NCBI GenBank assembly: GCA_022826515.1
Contig: JAJDUT010000113.1
Coordinates: 62,001-126,000 of the forward strand
DNA length: 64,000 bases
DNA from: Candidatus Latescibacterota bacterium
Lineage (GTDB): Bacteria > Latescibacterota > UBA2968 > UBA8231
Reading direction: 5' to 3'
Position numbers and translations under genes: made by a program. The notes below the pieces were generated by a model that saw nothing but the letters and a program-made list of their open reading frames with translations, was not told the DNA's origin and ran no database searches. This document shows, piece after piece, positions 7,848-16,985 of this stretch (the stretch's first letter is position 1; every line of letters begins with the position of its first letter).

Positions 7848-8987
7848 TCACACTTCGAGTACCTTGGGCAGGCTGCATAAGTTTTCGCAGCCGCCTGCAC
7901 AAACGACGACTGTATCTTCGATCCGCACGCCCCCCAAGCCTCGGTAGTAGAGCCCTGGCTCCATCGTCACGACATGGTCGGACTCAAGCACGTCGCCGCG
8001 CGGACCGATCCTCGGCCCCTCGTGGATCTCCAGCCCTAGCCCGTGTCCCGTGCCGTGGAAGTAGCCCTGCATATAGCCGTCCTTCTCTCCCGTCTCGTAG
8101 CCGGCGTCGTCGAAAAATCGTTGGATTGACTCGTGAATAAGGTGGCCTTCGGCACCCGGACGGATGTGGTCTAAGCCCAATTGTTGAGCCGCCAGCACGG
8201 TTTCGTATAGGTGCTGCAGCGGCTTGGAGGCCGGTCCCTTACAGACGGTCCGCGTCATATCTCCGTAGTAGCCGCTCGCCTCATCGCGCGGAAAGATGTC
8301 GATGATGATGGTCTCGCCGGCGCACAAAGGCCCGAAGCCCACTTGGTGTGGGTCGCAGCCTTGGTCGCCGCCAGCGATGATGGTATGTTCGCCAATGCTG
8401 TCGCAATCCATGAGCGTCTGATGCACCATGCGCCGCAATCGATCGGAAGTGAGTACATCGCCGTTGAGGAAGAGTACGCCGTCGCGCACATCGGCTGCGC
8501 GCAGCCCTTCAATCGCCGTTTCCATGCCCGCCTCGGTGGCCCGCATTGCCCGGCGCACATTCTCGATCTCTGTGGCGTCTTTGATGTTGCGCTGGGGAAA
8601 AAGCGGCTCGGTCGCAATGGCTAGTTCGATGCCTTCCCCCCGCAGAAAATCGGCTGTACCAAGGGGAAAATCAGCGGGCACTTGTAGCTTCGCCAAGCCG
8701 AGGTCGCGCAAAAGTTCCAACAACACGGCTTTGCTGTTGGGCCGCTCCTGGCCTCTTTCCTTGGCCTGCTGCTCGTACTGGGCATAAGACAATACCCGAT
8801 CGACGCTAGCTTGGTCTCGCGCGCGGTTGATCTCGAGGTTGTTGGCGAGCATGATTTTTTCGCTGGGAGTCCACAGAAAGACGAAGGAGCCGGGAGCGCG
8901 AAAGCGGGTGGCGTAGAACAGATTGGCACAGCGTTCGCTGCTGCCGATCATCAGCAGGGCGTCGGCACCGTTTAGGTCGGGCGTCAT
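7848..8987 (-). CDS. M24 family metallopeptidase (Xaa-Pro aminopeptidase-like)
   Basis: A 379-residue protein with a creatinase-like N-terminal domain (about 1-150) and a C-terminal pita-bread domain. The five metal ligands are visible: Asp in IIDIFP, Asp in YYGDMTRT, His in FHGTGHGLG, Glu in TMEPGLYY and Glu in GVRIEDTVVV. It should cleave N-terminal Xaa-Pro bonds using two metal ions, probably in the cytoplasm as no signal peptide is visible. It starts 3 bases after the HtrA stop codon, so it belongs to the same transcript. An unusual CAGGCENLC stretch lies near the C terminus. Confidence 0.93.
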   Translation of the reverse strand: MTPDLNGADALLMIGSSERCANLFYATRFRAPGSFVFLWTPSEKIMLANNLEINRARDQASVDRVLSYAQYEQQAKERGQERPNSKAVLLELLRDLGLAKLQVPADFPLGTADFLRGEGIELAIATEPLFPQRNIKDATEIENVRRAMRATEAGMETAIEGLRAADVRDGVLFLNGDVLTSDRLRRMVHQTLMDCDSIGEHTIIAGGDQGCDPHQVGFGPLCAGETIIIDIFPRDEASGYYGDMTRTVCKGPASKPLQHLYETVLAAQQLGLDHIRPGAEGHLIHESIQRFFDDAGYETGEKDGYMQGYFHGTGHGLGLEIHEGPRIGPRGDVLESDHVVTMEPGLYYRGLGGVRIEDTVVVCAGGCENLCSLPKVLEV

Positions 8988-8990
8988 GGT

Positions 8991-10484
8991 TTACTCCGGA
9001 ATCCTCAGTGCCCGAACCTCAATTCCGGTATCGGGCCGCCAAAACCAGAAGAACGCAGACTGCCCCTCCTCCAGTTCGGAAACAAAGCGCACAAATTGCT
9101 CCAACGAAGTAACGCGTTCTTGATCCACCTCGGTAATCACATCGCGCGCTTGAATCCCTTTATCCGCAGCCAGCCCCTCCGGATCTACTTCAACTACCAC
9201 CACCGGCTCCTCGCCTTGTGCAAAACCCAGTTCAGCCGCCAACTCGCCGATAAAGCCCAACTCGGCGGCCAACTCGGCGGGCAAGGTTTCAACTGAAATC
9301 CCCAGCTTTGCTAGCCGCTGATGGCCTTGGGAAAGGAGCCGGTCCTCTTCGCGCTCGCCGAGTACCACGGCGACGTGGTGGATTTGATTCTGGCGCATGA
9401 TTTGCAGGCTGACCGTTTCGCCTGGGTCGCGGCCGTAGATCAGCGTTTGCAGGTGATTGAAGTGATTGACCTCGATGCCGTCGAGCGACAGGACGACGTC
9501 CCCGTCGATCAAACCACCGCGCGAAGCCGGGCTGTTGGGCTGCACATCTCTGAGGTAAACGCCCTGTGGCCGTTCCATGTCGAGGCCGCGCTCGCGGATT
9601 AGCTCTTGAGTGATCTCAGATTCCATGGCCACGCCCAAGTAGCCGCGCACGATCCGTCCGTGGACCAGCAGATCATCTACCACCTCGCGGGCCAAGTTGA
9701 TCGGCACGGCCAGCCCATAGCCGATGTAGTAACCCGTGCGCGTTGAAATGGCCGTATTGATCCCTACGACTCGGCCCTGTAGATCGAGCAGAGGACCGCC
9801 GGAGTTGCCGGGGTTAATCACGGCATTGGTCTGGATGAAACTCTCGATGGCGTAGCGATTTTCTTCGTCGCTTCTGGGGTTGAAAATGCCTGCTTGGCGC
9901 CCTAGGGCACTGACGATGCCGTGCGTCAGCGTGGAACCCATGCCCAAGGGATGGCCAATGGCCAGCACCCAATCGCCGATTTGCAAGCGGTCTGAGTCGG
10001 CCAACTGCACCGTAGGCAGCCCCTGCGCCTCAACCTTGAGCAGGGCGATGTCAATCAACGAATCAAAGCCGATGACCTTAGCCCGATAGGTGCGGCGGTC
10101 CGAGAGGGTGACTTGGATGGAGTCGGCCTCGGCGACGACGTGGTAATTGCTCAGAATGTAGCCATCGGCGCTGACAATAGTGCCGGAGCCTATGCCGCGA
10201 AAGTCTTCGGGAATTTCCGGGTGGAAGGGGGGCAATGTGCGCTTTTGCCGCGACCGGGCCGTCGCCGAGATTAAAACCACGGCTGGCTTCGCTTGTTCGT
10301 AGGCGTGGCGGAAAGCCCTGCTGAGATCCGCTAGTGGTTGAGTGCTCCCTTCCGGCATTTGCGCCCCAGCCGGGTGTGCGCCCGCGAGCAATGCGGCAAT
10401 AAGGGTGCTGCCCACCCACGGGCGACATAGACTTAATAGGGTGGAGGGGTTGTCGCGCCTGACGGAGCGGAGAAGGTGTTTCAT
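8991..10484 (-). CDS. HtrA/DegP-like periplasmic serine protease with two PDZ domains
   Basis: A 497-residue protein with a signal segment (STLIAALLAGAHPAGA), a trypsin-like domain and two PDZ domains. The catalytic triad is His in LSNYHVV, Asp in DIALLKV and Ser in NPGNSGGPLL. PDZ1 follows GYLGVAME; PDZ2 lies near the C terminus (ADKGIQARDVITEV). It would degrade or refold misfolded envelope proteins. Between the PDZ domains the segment ELAAELGF is repeated twice in tandem, a small internal duplication. The start overlaps the stop of the sigma-54 regulator gene (ATGA), which ties the protease to that regulator's transcript. Confidence 0.94.
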   Translation of the reverse strand: MKHLLRSVRRDNPSTLLSLCRPWVGSTLIAALLAGAHPAGAQMPEGSTQPLADLSRAFRHAYEQAKPAVVLISATARSRQKRTLPPFHPEIPEDFRGIGSGTIVSADGYILSNYHVVAEADSIQVTLSDRRTYRAKVIGFDSLIDIALLKVEAQGLPTVQLADSDRLQIGDWVLAIGHPLGMGSTLTHGIVSALGRQAGIFNPRSDEENRYAIESFIQTNAVINPGNSGGPLLDLQGRVVGINTAISTRTGYYIGYGLAVPINLAREVVDDLLVHGRIVRGYLGVAMESEITQELIRERGLDMERPQGVYLRDVQPNSPASRGGLIDGDVVLSLDGIEVNHFNHLQTLIYGRDPGETVSLQIMRQNQIHHVAVVLGEREEDRLLSQGHQRLAKLGISVETLPAELAAELGFIGELAAELGFAQGEEPVVVVEVDPEGLAADKGIQARDVITEVDQERVTSLEQFVRFVSELEEGQSAFFWFWRPDTGIEVRALRIPE

Positions 10485-12046
10485 TGAAGGTCGTATTCGT
10501 TCAGCTTGCGGTAGAGCGTGCGAGTGCTGATGCCGAGGATAGCGGCGGCCTTCCGGCGATTGCCGCCGACGCGGTCGAGAGCCTGTTCGATGGCTTCCCG
10601 CTCGCGGTCTTTGAGCGAGGGCAAAGGCTCAATAGCTGCGTTTTCGGGGACGCGTATTGCCGGGGATTGCTGGGAGCCTGCGGGATGGTAAGGGGTGTCC
10701 TCAACCGGATAGATCGGTTCCTCGGGCCCAACCGGTCGAACGGCCCTTGGTGCTACGGGGGGCGCAGAGGACGGCATCGCGGAGGCATTGCGCTCGACCG
10801 CGGCTCTTAGTTCGGCGACCTCGCGCTTGAGATCCAAGAGCGCAAAGTAGATCAACTCGCGCTCGGATTGGTCCGGCGTCTTGTTGGTTGGCACGGGCAA
10901 ATGGCGCGTGGGCTGGATCCCGAGATGGGGCACTAGGTCTTCGGGTTCGACGAGGGCACGCGGGGCGAGGAATACCAAGTGCTCGATTAGGTTGCGCAAC
11001 TCGCGCACATTGCCAGGCCAAGCATAGTTTTGCAAAAGATCCAGCGCCGCCGCCGAGAACCCTTCTAGACGGCTCTTGTTGTCTTGGGTCAACTCGCTGA
11101 TGAAGTGCTCGATCAAGAGGGGAATGTCCTCGGCTCGGCGGCGCAGCGGCGGAATGTCGAGCTCGACGACCTTGAGCCGGTGGTATAGGTCGAGGCGAAA
11201 CTCGCGCTGGTCCACCGCCTGTTGTAGATCGCGGTTGGTCGCGGCGATCACGCGCAGGTCCACCGCGACTGATGCGCTGCCGCCGATGCGGACTACCTCG
11301 CGCTGCTCAAGGACCCGCAAGAGGCGCACTTGCGCCGCCAGCGACATCTCGCCGATTTCGTCTAGAAAGACCGTTCCGTTGTCCGCTTGTTCAAAGATAC
11401 CTCGGTACTGAGCACGGGCGTCGGTGAAGGCCCCCTTCTCGTGCCCGAAGAGTTCGTTCTCCAGCAGATTCTCCGGAATGGCACCGCAGTTGAGCGGGCG
11501 GAAAGGACGTTCGCGTCGGCTGCTGTAGCGATGTAGGGCTTCGGCAACTAAGTCCTTGCCCGCGCCGCTTTCGCCCGTCAGGAGGATAGAGGAAACTGGC
11601 GTTGGTGCCACGATTAAGATGCGTTCGCGCAGTTGGCGCATTAAGGGCGACTGACCTACTAGTTCGGCCCCGTGCAAAAAGTCCCCGCGCTCTAGTAGCT
11701 GATCCAGATGTTGACGCAGGACTGCGGCCTCAAAGGGCACGGCAATTTGGTCTTTGAGCGGCGAACCCCACAAAAGTCGGTCCCAATTTTCATCGGCGTT
11801 GCCCAAGCCTAGCATGGGAACATCGCGGTACTGGTCGAGCGCGGCGACGCCCTCTGCGAGGACGGCGGGCGGAAGTTCCAGATCAAAGGCGACCATATCC
11901 ACTCCGCGCCGCAGTAGCCGCCCAAGCGCATCGCTGTTAGCCGCGCTGAGTACGCGCAGCCGCACGTCGTGGACTGCGGACTTGAACTCTGCTTCCAACT
12001 CTGCTCGCTGGGTCAGGAGCAGAATGTGACGTTGAGTCGGGGGCAT
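10481..12046 (-). CDS. sigma-54-dependent transcriptional activator (NtrC family, atypical receiver)
   Basis: A 521-residue protein. Residues 1 to about 120 resemble a receiver fold but are degenerate: one candidate Asp (MVAFDLELP), no N-terminal acidic pair, and the usual Lys-Pro replaced by VPF. The AAA+ domain has Walker A GESGAGKD, the sigma-54 contact loop as GAFTDA instead of GAFTGA, Walker B VFLDEIGEMS and arginine-finger-region RLLRVLEQREVVRIGG. A Fis-type helix-turn-helix closes the protein (NRRKAAAILGISTRTLYRKL). It would activate sigma-54 promoters. No sensor kinase is adjacent, and the receiver may not be phosphorylated. It is co-transcribed with HtrA, suggesting envelope control; the target genes are unknown. 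Confidence 0.92.
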   Translation of the reverse strand: MPPTQRHILLLTQRAELEAEFKSAVHDVRLRVLSAANSDALGRLLRRGVDMVAFDLELPPAVLAEGVAALDQYRDVPMLGLGNADENWDRLLWGSPLKDQIAVPFEAAVLRQHLDQLLERGDFLHGAELVGQSPLMRQLRERILIVAPTPVSSILLTGESGAGKDLVAEALHRYSSRRERPFRPLNCGAIPENLLENELFGHEKGAFTDARAQYRGIFEQADNGTVFLDEIGEMSLAAQVRLLRVLEQREVVRIGGSASVAVDLRVIAATNRDLQQAVDQREFRLDLYHRLKVVELDIPPLRRRAEDIPLLIEHFISELTQDNKSRLEGFSAAALDLLQNYAWPGNVRELRNLIEHLVFLAPRALVEPEDLVPHLGIQPTRHLPVPTNKTPDQSERELIYFALLDLKREVAELRAAVERNASAMPSSAPPVAPRAVRPVGPEEPIYPVEDTPYHPAGSQQSPAIRVPENAAIEPLPSLKDREREAIEQALDRVGGNRRKAAAILGISTRTLYRKLNEYDLQ

Positions 12047-12068
12047 GATATGCTCTGCTGGCGTCGCT

Positions 12069-15000
12069 TCAGTTGAGGGTTTCTAGCTGGCGGCGCAGGG
12101 CATCGATCCGCTCGCGGGCTATCTGTCCCTGCGGACTCTGGCCCCCTTCGCGCCGTGTGATGCGCTCGTAGATGGTCATGGCCGTGGCGTGTTCGCCCAG
12201 CGATTCGTGGCAGCGGGCGCGCTGGAAATCCGCCGAGGTGATCCACATGCTGAGTCCTTGGCTACCGTGGTAACTGACCTTGTAATAGGCTTGGATAGCC
12301 TTGCGGTACTCGCCCATGTTCTGATAGGATTCGCCGATGTAAAACCGGGCTTCTGAAGCACTGTTGCCATTGAGTAACTGTTGGGAGAGTAGTTCGTCTA
12401 GCTGTTCAATGGCTTGAGCGTATTGGCCCTTATTCTTGAGTATGATACCCAGTTCGAGCTGGATCTCGATGGCTTTGGGGTGCTCGGGGTACTGGCTCAG
12501 TAGCTGATCGGCCACTTGGTGCGCGGCCTCGTACTCGTGGGCACTCTGGTAGCTTTTGATCAGTTTCCACATGGCATCTTGGGCCTGCTCACTACTGACT
12601 TCTGGCGCGTCCAAGGTGTGTTTGTAGGCTCCTGCCGCTTGCAGGAAGTTGCGCAGCGAAAAGTGGTAGTCCCCGAGGCGCAAGTAGGCATCGGCCACCT
12701 GAGGACTCATCGGATACTCTCGTACAAAGCGCGATATGGCCTCCAATGCGAACGCCGCCCCCTCCTCGCTGGGCGTCGCCTTGTTTCGCTTCCACAGCGT
12801 TATAGCCATCCAATAGGCCCCGTCGTCGGCCCACATGCCTCCTTGCTTTTCCACCTCTTGAAACAGTTCGTACGCCTTTTTGTAGTTGCCAGCCTGCAAA
12901 TAGTAATTCCCTTCTTCAACCCGGAAGTGTTGACGCCACTCTGTTTCTTCCTTGAACCGCTTGGCAAACTGCTTGGCGGCCTTGCGCCCTTCCTCTATGC
13001 GCTTGAGTCGGAACAAAGAGAGGACGGCTTGTCCGTAGATTAGGGCGTCCTCGCTTTGCTTCAGCAAGGGCTGATAGAGTCGGTAGGCTTGTTTGTATTG
13101 CTGGCGGGCAAAGGCGATGTGGCCGGCCCGCGTCGAGGCTTCGGTTGCCAATCCACTGGAGGCAAATTCTTGGCTGACCTTGCGGAAGAGCCGAAAGGCG
13201 TCGTCTTCCTGACCTAGCCTCAGTTGCAGTACCGCTTGGGCGAAGTAAATGCTATCTAATCCCGCCGGATTTGGCTCTTCGGCGAGTATTTGCCGATAGG
13301 TCTCCATGGCCTCGCCATAGCGGTTGAGATGGTGGTAAGCCCGGCCAATTCGTCGAAGAATCGGCCCCCTGTCGTCGGAAATGGTCGAGTTGGAAACCAA
13401 CGGTAGATATAGCTCGATGGCGGCGGCGTATTGGCCGAGCTGAAAATAGGTGTCGCCCAACAGTTTCTGGGCGGCGCGGCGCTGGGGAAAGGCCGGGTAG
13501 CCCCAGCGCAACTCTTGCAGTCGGGCAATGGCTTCTTGGGTCCGCTCCTGCGCCAAGCGGATATGGCCCAGTTCAAAGAGAACCGGTGCCGTCAGCGGAC
13601 TATTGGGAGAATCTCGCAGAACGCGCTCGAGCAAATCGGCCGCTGCTTTGTGTTGGCCCTTTTGCACTAGGCAAAGACTCTTGCCGTATAGAGCGTGGGG
13701 GACGAGTGGACTGTCAGAAGAGAGTCGGCGGAGTTGGTCGTAGGCCGCAACGGCCCCGTCGAACCAAGTGGTATCGGTCGCCCCGAGTTGGCGGCGGGCA
13801 TCGCCTAGCTGCAAAAGGGCTTGGTCTAGATGGTCCCCTTGCCCCTCGGAAAACTCGGCGACGAAAGAGGCAAACCCCTCTTCAAGCGTTAGTAACCGCA
13901 GCGAGTCCGGGCGGTCCTCGGCTTCGAGTTTAATGAGGCTAAGTCGTGCGCGCCGGGTCCATGTGTTGTCGGTGGGGGCTTGTTCGACGAGAGTAGTACT
14001 GTCGGTAGGGGCTTGTTCGACGAGAGTAGTACTGTCGGTGGGGGCTTGTTCGGTGAGAATGCTGTCGGCGGGGACTTGCTCGACGAGAACGCGGTATTCC
14101 CGTAGGGCTAGAGCCCGCAGTGAATCCGCGCTGGCAGGCTGCGCCTCTAGCTGGCGTTGGCGGGCGAGTCGAAGCAGACTTTCGGCCAGAAAGTACTGCG
14201 CCTCGTCGTTGTAGGGATCGTCTGGATAGGCCGTGGCATAGTGTTTGAAAAATTGGGCAGCAGTTACAAAATCGTGATGCGAGAACAGCACTCGGGCGAC
14301 CGCTAGCTGCACTAGCTGACGCGACTTGCCGCTCAACTCATCGAGCCCAGCTTTTTGCAAGGCCCGGTTGAGGCCGGCCGGGTCCAAGACGGTAAATTCG
14401 CGCAGATATTCGATTCGCTGGCGAACCTCCTCGCTCTGGCGGTCAGCGGGGAAGAGTTCGAGGAAGGCCACGTACTCGCGCAGCGCCGCACGCGGTTGTC
14501 CGCTTTGCTCAAAGGTCTGGGCGAGGGCCAATTGCGCTTTGGTTGCTACCTCGTCTTGGCCCGAAGCTAGCTGTCGATAGAGGGAGATGGCTTCTTGGTA
14601 GTAGCCGGTTGAGGCGTAGAGTGCGGCGAGTTCAAAGCGCACGGCGTTGGCATCGGCGGCCCCATCGGCTTCCCGTAGGTAGCGGCGGTACCAAGTTACC
14701 GCGCGGCTGTGGAAAGCGGCGGTCCCTTCTCCGAAAGTCAATAACCGCAGCGAATCGGGACGGTCCTCGGCTCCGCGGTCGCCGCGCCGCTTGTAGAGGG
14801 CACCTAGTTCCCTTAGCGCACTAATGGCTTCGGGGCTATCGCCGGTCTGGATCAATCCTTGAAAAAGGCCTACTGCGCGGGCGAATTGTCCGGCTTGGCC
14901 CAGAACGATGGCTCGGCCTAGCTGGGCCTTGAGGTACGCGGGGTGGCCGGGTTGGAGCATGGCGCTCAGCTTGTCGTAACGGGCGATGGCTTCTCGCGTC

Positions 15001-15896
15001 TGATGACTCTGGCGGCGAGCGTCGGCCAGCCCGAGGAGTGCGCTTTCTTTGAGAGCGCGGTCACCGACTTTGTTAAAGGCTCGCTGATAGGCGTCTCCAG
15101 CTTGGCTAAAAAGGCCCGAGTTATAGAGATAGTCTGCGCGATCTAGATGGGCGCTGTCGGCCTGTGCCGCCCGGGGAAAGCGCCGCTCCAGCGACTTGAA
15201 TTGCTTCTCCGCGGTTTCCCTGTTGCCCGTAAAGAGAGCGATGCGCCCTCCAAGGAGCAGGGCGCTAGGAGCGAGAGAAGGCGATGGTTTAGTGGCGGCG
15301 ATTTGCCCGAGGAGTTGCTGGGCTTCTGCGGCTCGACCAGCGGCAAAGCGCAACTGAGCCAGCCGATAGCGCGCCAAATGCGCTTGATCGGACCTCGCGT
15401 AATCGGCCAGCAGACGTCCATAAGCAGCTTCGGCTTGCCGCAAATTTTCGGCGCGGGTATAATTAGCCGCTGCCTCAATCAGGGCACTGGCGGCGAATTC
15501 GCCGGCGCTGAAACGACGCTGCAACTCTTCGTATGATCGGGCCGCCAGCAGGTATTGACCTTGCTCGGCCAAACAAGCCGCTCGCTCGCGCCGTGCGTTG
15601 GCGGCGTTCAACAAGTGATCGGGATGTTCGAGATAAAACGTCTCGTAGGCTGGCACCGCTAGGTCGCAACGGCCGCTCTGGCGGTACGCACGCGCCAGCA
15701 TCAGTCGGGCCTCGGCTAGCTGCGGACTATCGGGATAATTGCGAATAAACTCGGCGAATAGCCCGGCGGCCGTGGCGTAATCGCCGGCATCTCGGAAGAG
15801 ATTGCGGGCCAGTTTAAAATCGTCCTCTGCGCTCGTTTGCGCCCAACTCTGAGTGTTTAGGCCGAGGAAAAGCACTAATATCAATTTTGGAAACAT
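12069..15896 (-). CDS. very large secreted TPR-repeat protein
   Basis: A 1275-residue protein. The start is placed at ATG 15896 because it gives a signal peptide (MFPKLILVLFLGLNTQSWA); a longer frame reaches 16016. The mature part is almost entirely TPR/YbgF-type helical pairs (for example ARNLFRDAGDYATAAGLFAE, GRLLADYARSDQAHLARYRL and YPEHPKAIEIQLELGIILK). It contains several low-complexity inserts: a stretch of VEQAPTDSTTL-type repeats and two copies of AEDRPDSLRLLT. It resembles large periplasmic TPR scaffold proteins linked to Tol-Pal or export systems, but the exact role is unknown. It is first in the run leading into the sigma-54 activator gene, 22 bases away. Confidence 0.88.
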   Translation of the reverse strand: MFPKLILVLFLGLNTQSWAQTSAEDDFKLARNLFRDAGDYATAAGLFAEFIRNYPDSPQLAEARLMLARAYRQSGRCDLAVPAYETFYLEHPDHLLNAANARRERAACLAEQGQYLLAARSYEELQRRFSAGEFAASALIEAAANYTRAENLRQAEAAYGRLLADYARSDQAHLARYRLAQLRFAAGRAAEAQQLLGQIAATKPSPSLAPSALLLGGRIALFTGNRETAEKQFKSLERRFPRAAQADSAHLDRADYLYNSGLFSQAGDAYQRAFNKVGDRALKESALLGLADARRQSHQTREAIARYDKLSAMLQPGHPAYLKAQLGRAIVLGQAGQFARAVGLFQGLIQTGDSPEAISALRELGALYKRRGDRGAEDRPDSLRLLTFGEGTAAFHSRAVTWYRRYLREADGAADANAVRFELAALYASTGYYQEAISLYRQLASGQDEVATKAQLALAQTFEQSGQPRAALREYVAFLELFPADRQSEEVRQRIEYLREFTVLDPAGLNRALQKAGLDELSGKSRQLVQLAVARVLFSHHDFVTAAQFFKHYATAYPDDPYNDEAQYFLAESLLRLARQRQLEAQPASADSLRALALREYRVLVEQVPADSILTEQAPTDSTTLVEQAPTDSTTLVEQAPTDNTWTRRARLSLIKLEAEDRPDSLRLLTLEEGFASFVAEFSEGQGDHLDQALLQLGDARRQLGATDTTWFDGAVAAYDQLRRLSSDSPLVPHALYGKSLCLVQKGQHKAAADLLERVLRDSPNSPLTAPVLFELGHIRLAQERTQEAIARLQELRWGYPAFPQRRAAQKLLGDTYFQLGQYAAAIELYLPLVSNSTISDDRGPILRRIGRAYHHLNRYGEAMETYRQILAEEPNPAGLDSIYFAQAVLQLRLGQEDDAFRLFRKVSQEFASSGLATEASTRAGHIAFARQQYKQAYRLYQPLLKQSEDALIYGQAVLSLFRLKRIEEGRKAAKQFAKRFKEETEWRQHFRVEEGNYYLQAGNYKKAYELFQEVEKQGGMWADDGAYWMAITLWKRNKATPSEEGAAFALEAISRFVREYPMSPQVADAYLRLGDYHFSLRNFLQAAGAYKHTLDAPEVSSEQAQDAMWKLIKSYQSAHEYEAAHQVADQLLSQYPEHPKAIEIQLELGIILKNKGQYAQAIEQLDELLSQQLLNGNSASEARFYIGESYQNMGEYRKAIQAYYKVSYHGSQGLSMWITSADFQRARCHESLGEHATAMTIYERITRREGGQSPQGQIARERIDALRRQLETLN
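13891..13926. repeat. dispersed 36-bp in-frame repeat, copy 1
   Basis: This stretch, in the minus-strand TPR gene, encodes AEDRPDSLRLLT. A closely similar copy (about 30 of 36 bases the same) lies at 14740-14775 in the same frame. In both places the peptide interrupts otherwise regular TPR helix pairs, and the next residues are also alike (LEEGFASF versus FGEGTAAF). This may be an internal gene-duplication trace or a small in-frame inserted element. Confidence 0.6.
13967..14095. repeat. tandem 33-bp repeat, four units, in the TPR gene
   Basis: Units begin at 13967, 14000, 14033 and 14063; their lengths are 33, 33, 30 and 33 bases. Units 1 and 2 differ by one base. On the minus strand they encode four variants of VEQAPTDSTTL, a proline- and threonine-rich linker between TPR blocks. 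Because the unit length is a multiple of three, copy number can change without a frameshift. Confidence 0.85.
14740..14775. repeat. dispersed 36-bp in-frame repeat, copy 2
   Basis: Second copy of the AEDRPDSLRLLT-coding segment, about 850 bases from copy 1 and in the same reading frame of the TPR gene. Differences between the two copies are mostly at third codon positions, which suggests that the peptide sequence is under selection. Confidence 0.6.
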
Positions 15897-15943
15897 ATCA
15901 ACTCTCAAGAGTATGCCAATCTGACACGTAAGTAACAGGCTAG

Positions 15944-15971
15944 AGTGTAGAATATAGTAAAATGCGGTCAA
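15944..15971 (-). promoter_or_regulatory. candidate sigma-70-type promoter for the TPR gene
   Basis: On the minus strand TTGACC (15971-15966) is followed after 16 bases by TACACT (15949-15944). The distance from there to the TPR start at 15896 is about 48 bases. The region is the short divergent gap shared with ispE. Only one -35-like and one weak -10-like box support it. Confidence 0.35.
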
Positions 15972-15982
15972 GGTGTGCAGCG

Positions 15983-16840
15983 ATGGAGAGTCTGCTAGTC
16001 GAAAAAGCATACGCAAAAATAAACTTGGGGATTAAAATTGTCGGTCGCCGTCCCGATGGCTACCACGATATCCTCAGCGTGGCTCAATGCGTGGATTTAG
16101 CGGACGTCTTGTACTTTGAATTAGCTTCCTCCGATCAATTGACCTGTAGCCTCGATAGCCTATCGACGGGGCCAGACAACTTGGTGTGCCGCGCAGTTGA
16201 TGCCTTTCATGCTCAACTCGACCGCCCGGCCCAGCCATTCCGCATCCACCTAAAAAAGAACATACCCATAGGCGCGGGCCTAGGCGGGGGCAGTGCCGAC
16301 GCGGCCGCAGTCCTGCGAGCACTCAATCGCTTCTATGATCAGCCATGCTCGGATGCAGACCTCCGCCAGATCGCCGCCACCCTTGGCTCGGACATTCCCT
16401 TTCTGGTGGAAGGCGGCACCGCTCTATTGAGAGGCCGCGGCGAGATACTCGAAGCGCTGAGCTGGGAGGGCAAGGTCTTTTACGTGCTGGCGTACCCCGA
16501 GGTCGAGATCAGTACGGCGTGGGCTTATGGCCAACTCGGCCCCATCTTGACAGAAAATTCTCCCTATTTTAATTTTATTGTTTCCCTGAGCGGCGGGTGC
16601 GTTGACCACGACAGGTTATTCGAAGTGCTGGAGAACGACTTCACGCCCGCGGTAGAGCGCACCTATCCCATCGTCGCAGAACTTCGTTCTCAACTGGATC
16701 GAGTTGGTGCTCGCGCCACGTTGATGTCGGGCAGCGGCTCCACTGTTTACGGTATCTTCGACGACCGGAGGACCGCCTCTCAGGCGCAGAGCGCACTGCA
16801 AAGGCAAGGTTGCCGGTCTTTTTTATGTCAGCCGGTCTAG
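15983..16840 (+). CDS. ispE: 4-diphosphocytidyl-2-C-methyl-D-erythritol kinase
   Basis: A 285-residue GHMP kinase of the MEP isoprenoid pathway. It phosphorylates the 2-hydroxyl of CDP-methylerythritol. Visible motifs are KAYAKINLGIKI near the N terminus with Lys and Asn of the active site, the glycine-rich ATP loop PIGAGLGGGSADAAAVL, and the C-terminal LMSGSGSTVYGIF. The start is set at ATG 15983, which has AAGGTG eight bases upstream and matches the family's N terminus; an upstream ATG at 15962 would add seven unconserved residues. The gene is divergent from the TPR gene and is followed by tRNA-Gln. Confidence 0.95.
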   Translation: MESLLVEKAYAKINLGIKIVGRRPDGYHDILSVAQCVDLADVLYFELASSDQLTCSLDSLSTGPDNLVCRAVDAFHAQLDRPAQPFRIHLKKNIPIGAGLGGGSADAAAVLRALNRFYDQPCSDADLRQIAATLGSDIPFLVEGGTALLRGRGEILEALSWEGKVFYVLAYPEVEISTAWAYGQLGPILTENSPYFNFIVSLSGGCVDHDRLFEVLENDFTPAVERTYPIVAELRSQLDRVGARATLMSGSGSTVYGIFDDRRTASQAQSALQRQGCRSFLCQPV

Positions 16841-16870
16841 CTCGGGGAAGTGCGAGGCATAGAGATAGGT

Positions 16871-16945
16871 AGCCCGGTCGTTCAATTGGTAGGACAACGG
16901 ATTTTGGTTCCGTTTATCGAGGTTCGAGTCCTCGCCGGGCTGCCA
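16871..16945 (+). tRNA. tRNA-Gln (anticodon TTG)
   Basis: A cloverleaf can be drawn. The acceptor arms AGCCCGG/CCGGGCT pair perfectly over 7 bases. The anticodon stem ACGGA/TCCGT encloses the loop TTTTGGT with anticodon TTG, and the T arm is CGAGG-TTCGAGT-CCTCG. The discriminator is G, followed by an encoded CCA (16943-16945). It lies between ispE and rplY on the same strand. Confidence 0.96.
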
Positions 16946-16985
16946 TTATGCCATTGATATATTGAGTCTTTTGAGGAGAGTTCTG

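Noticed and set aside
12047..12068. A promoter between the TPR and sigma-54 activator genes
   Set aside because: The gap is only 22 bases and shows no box pair; the genes are probably co-transcribed.
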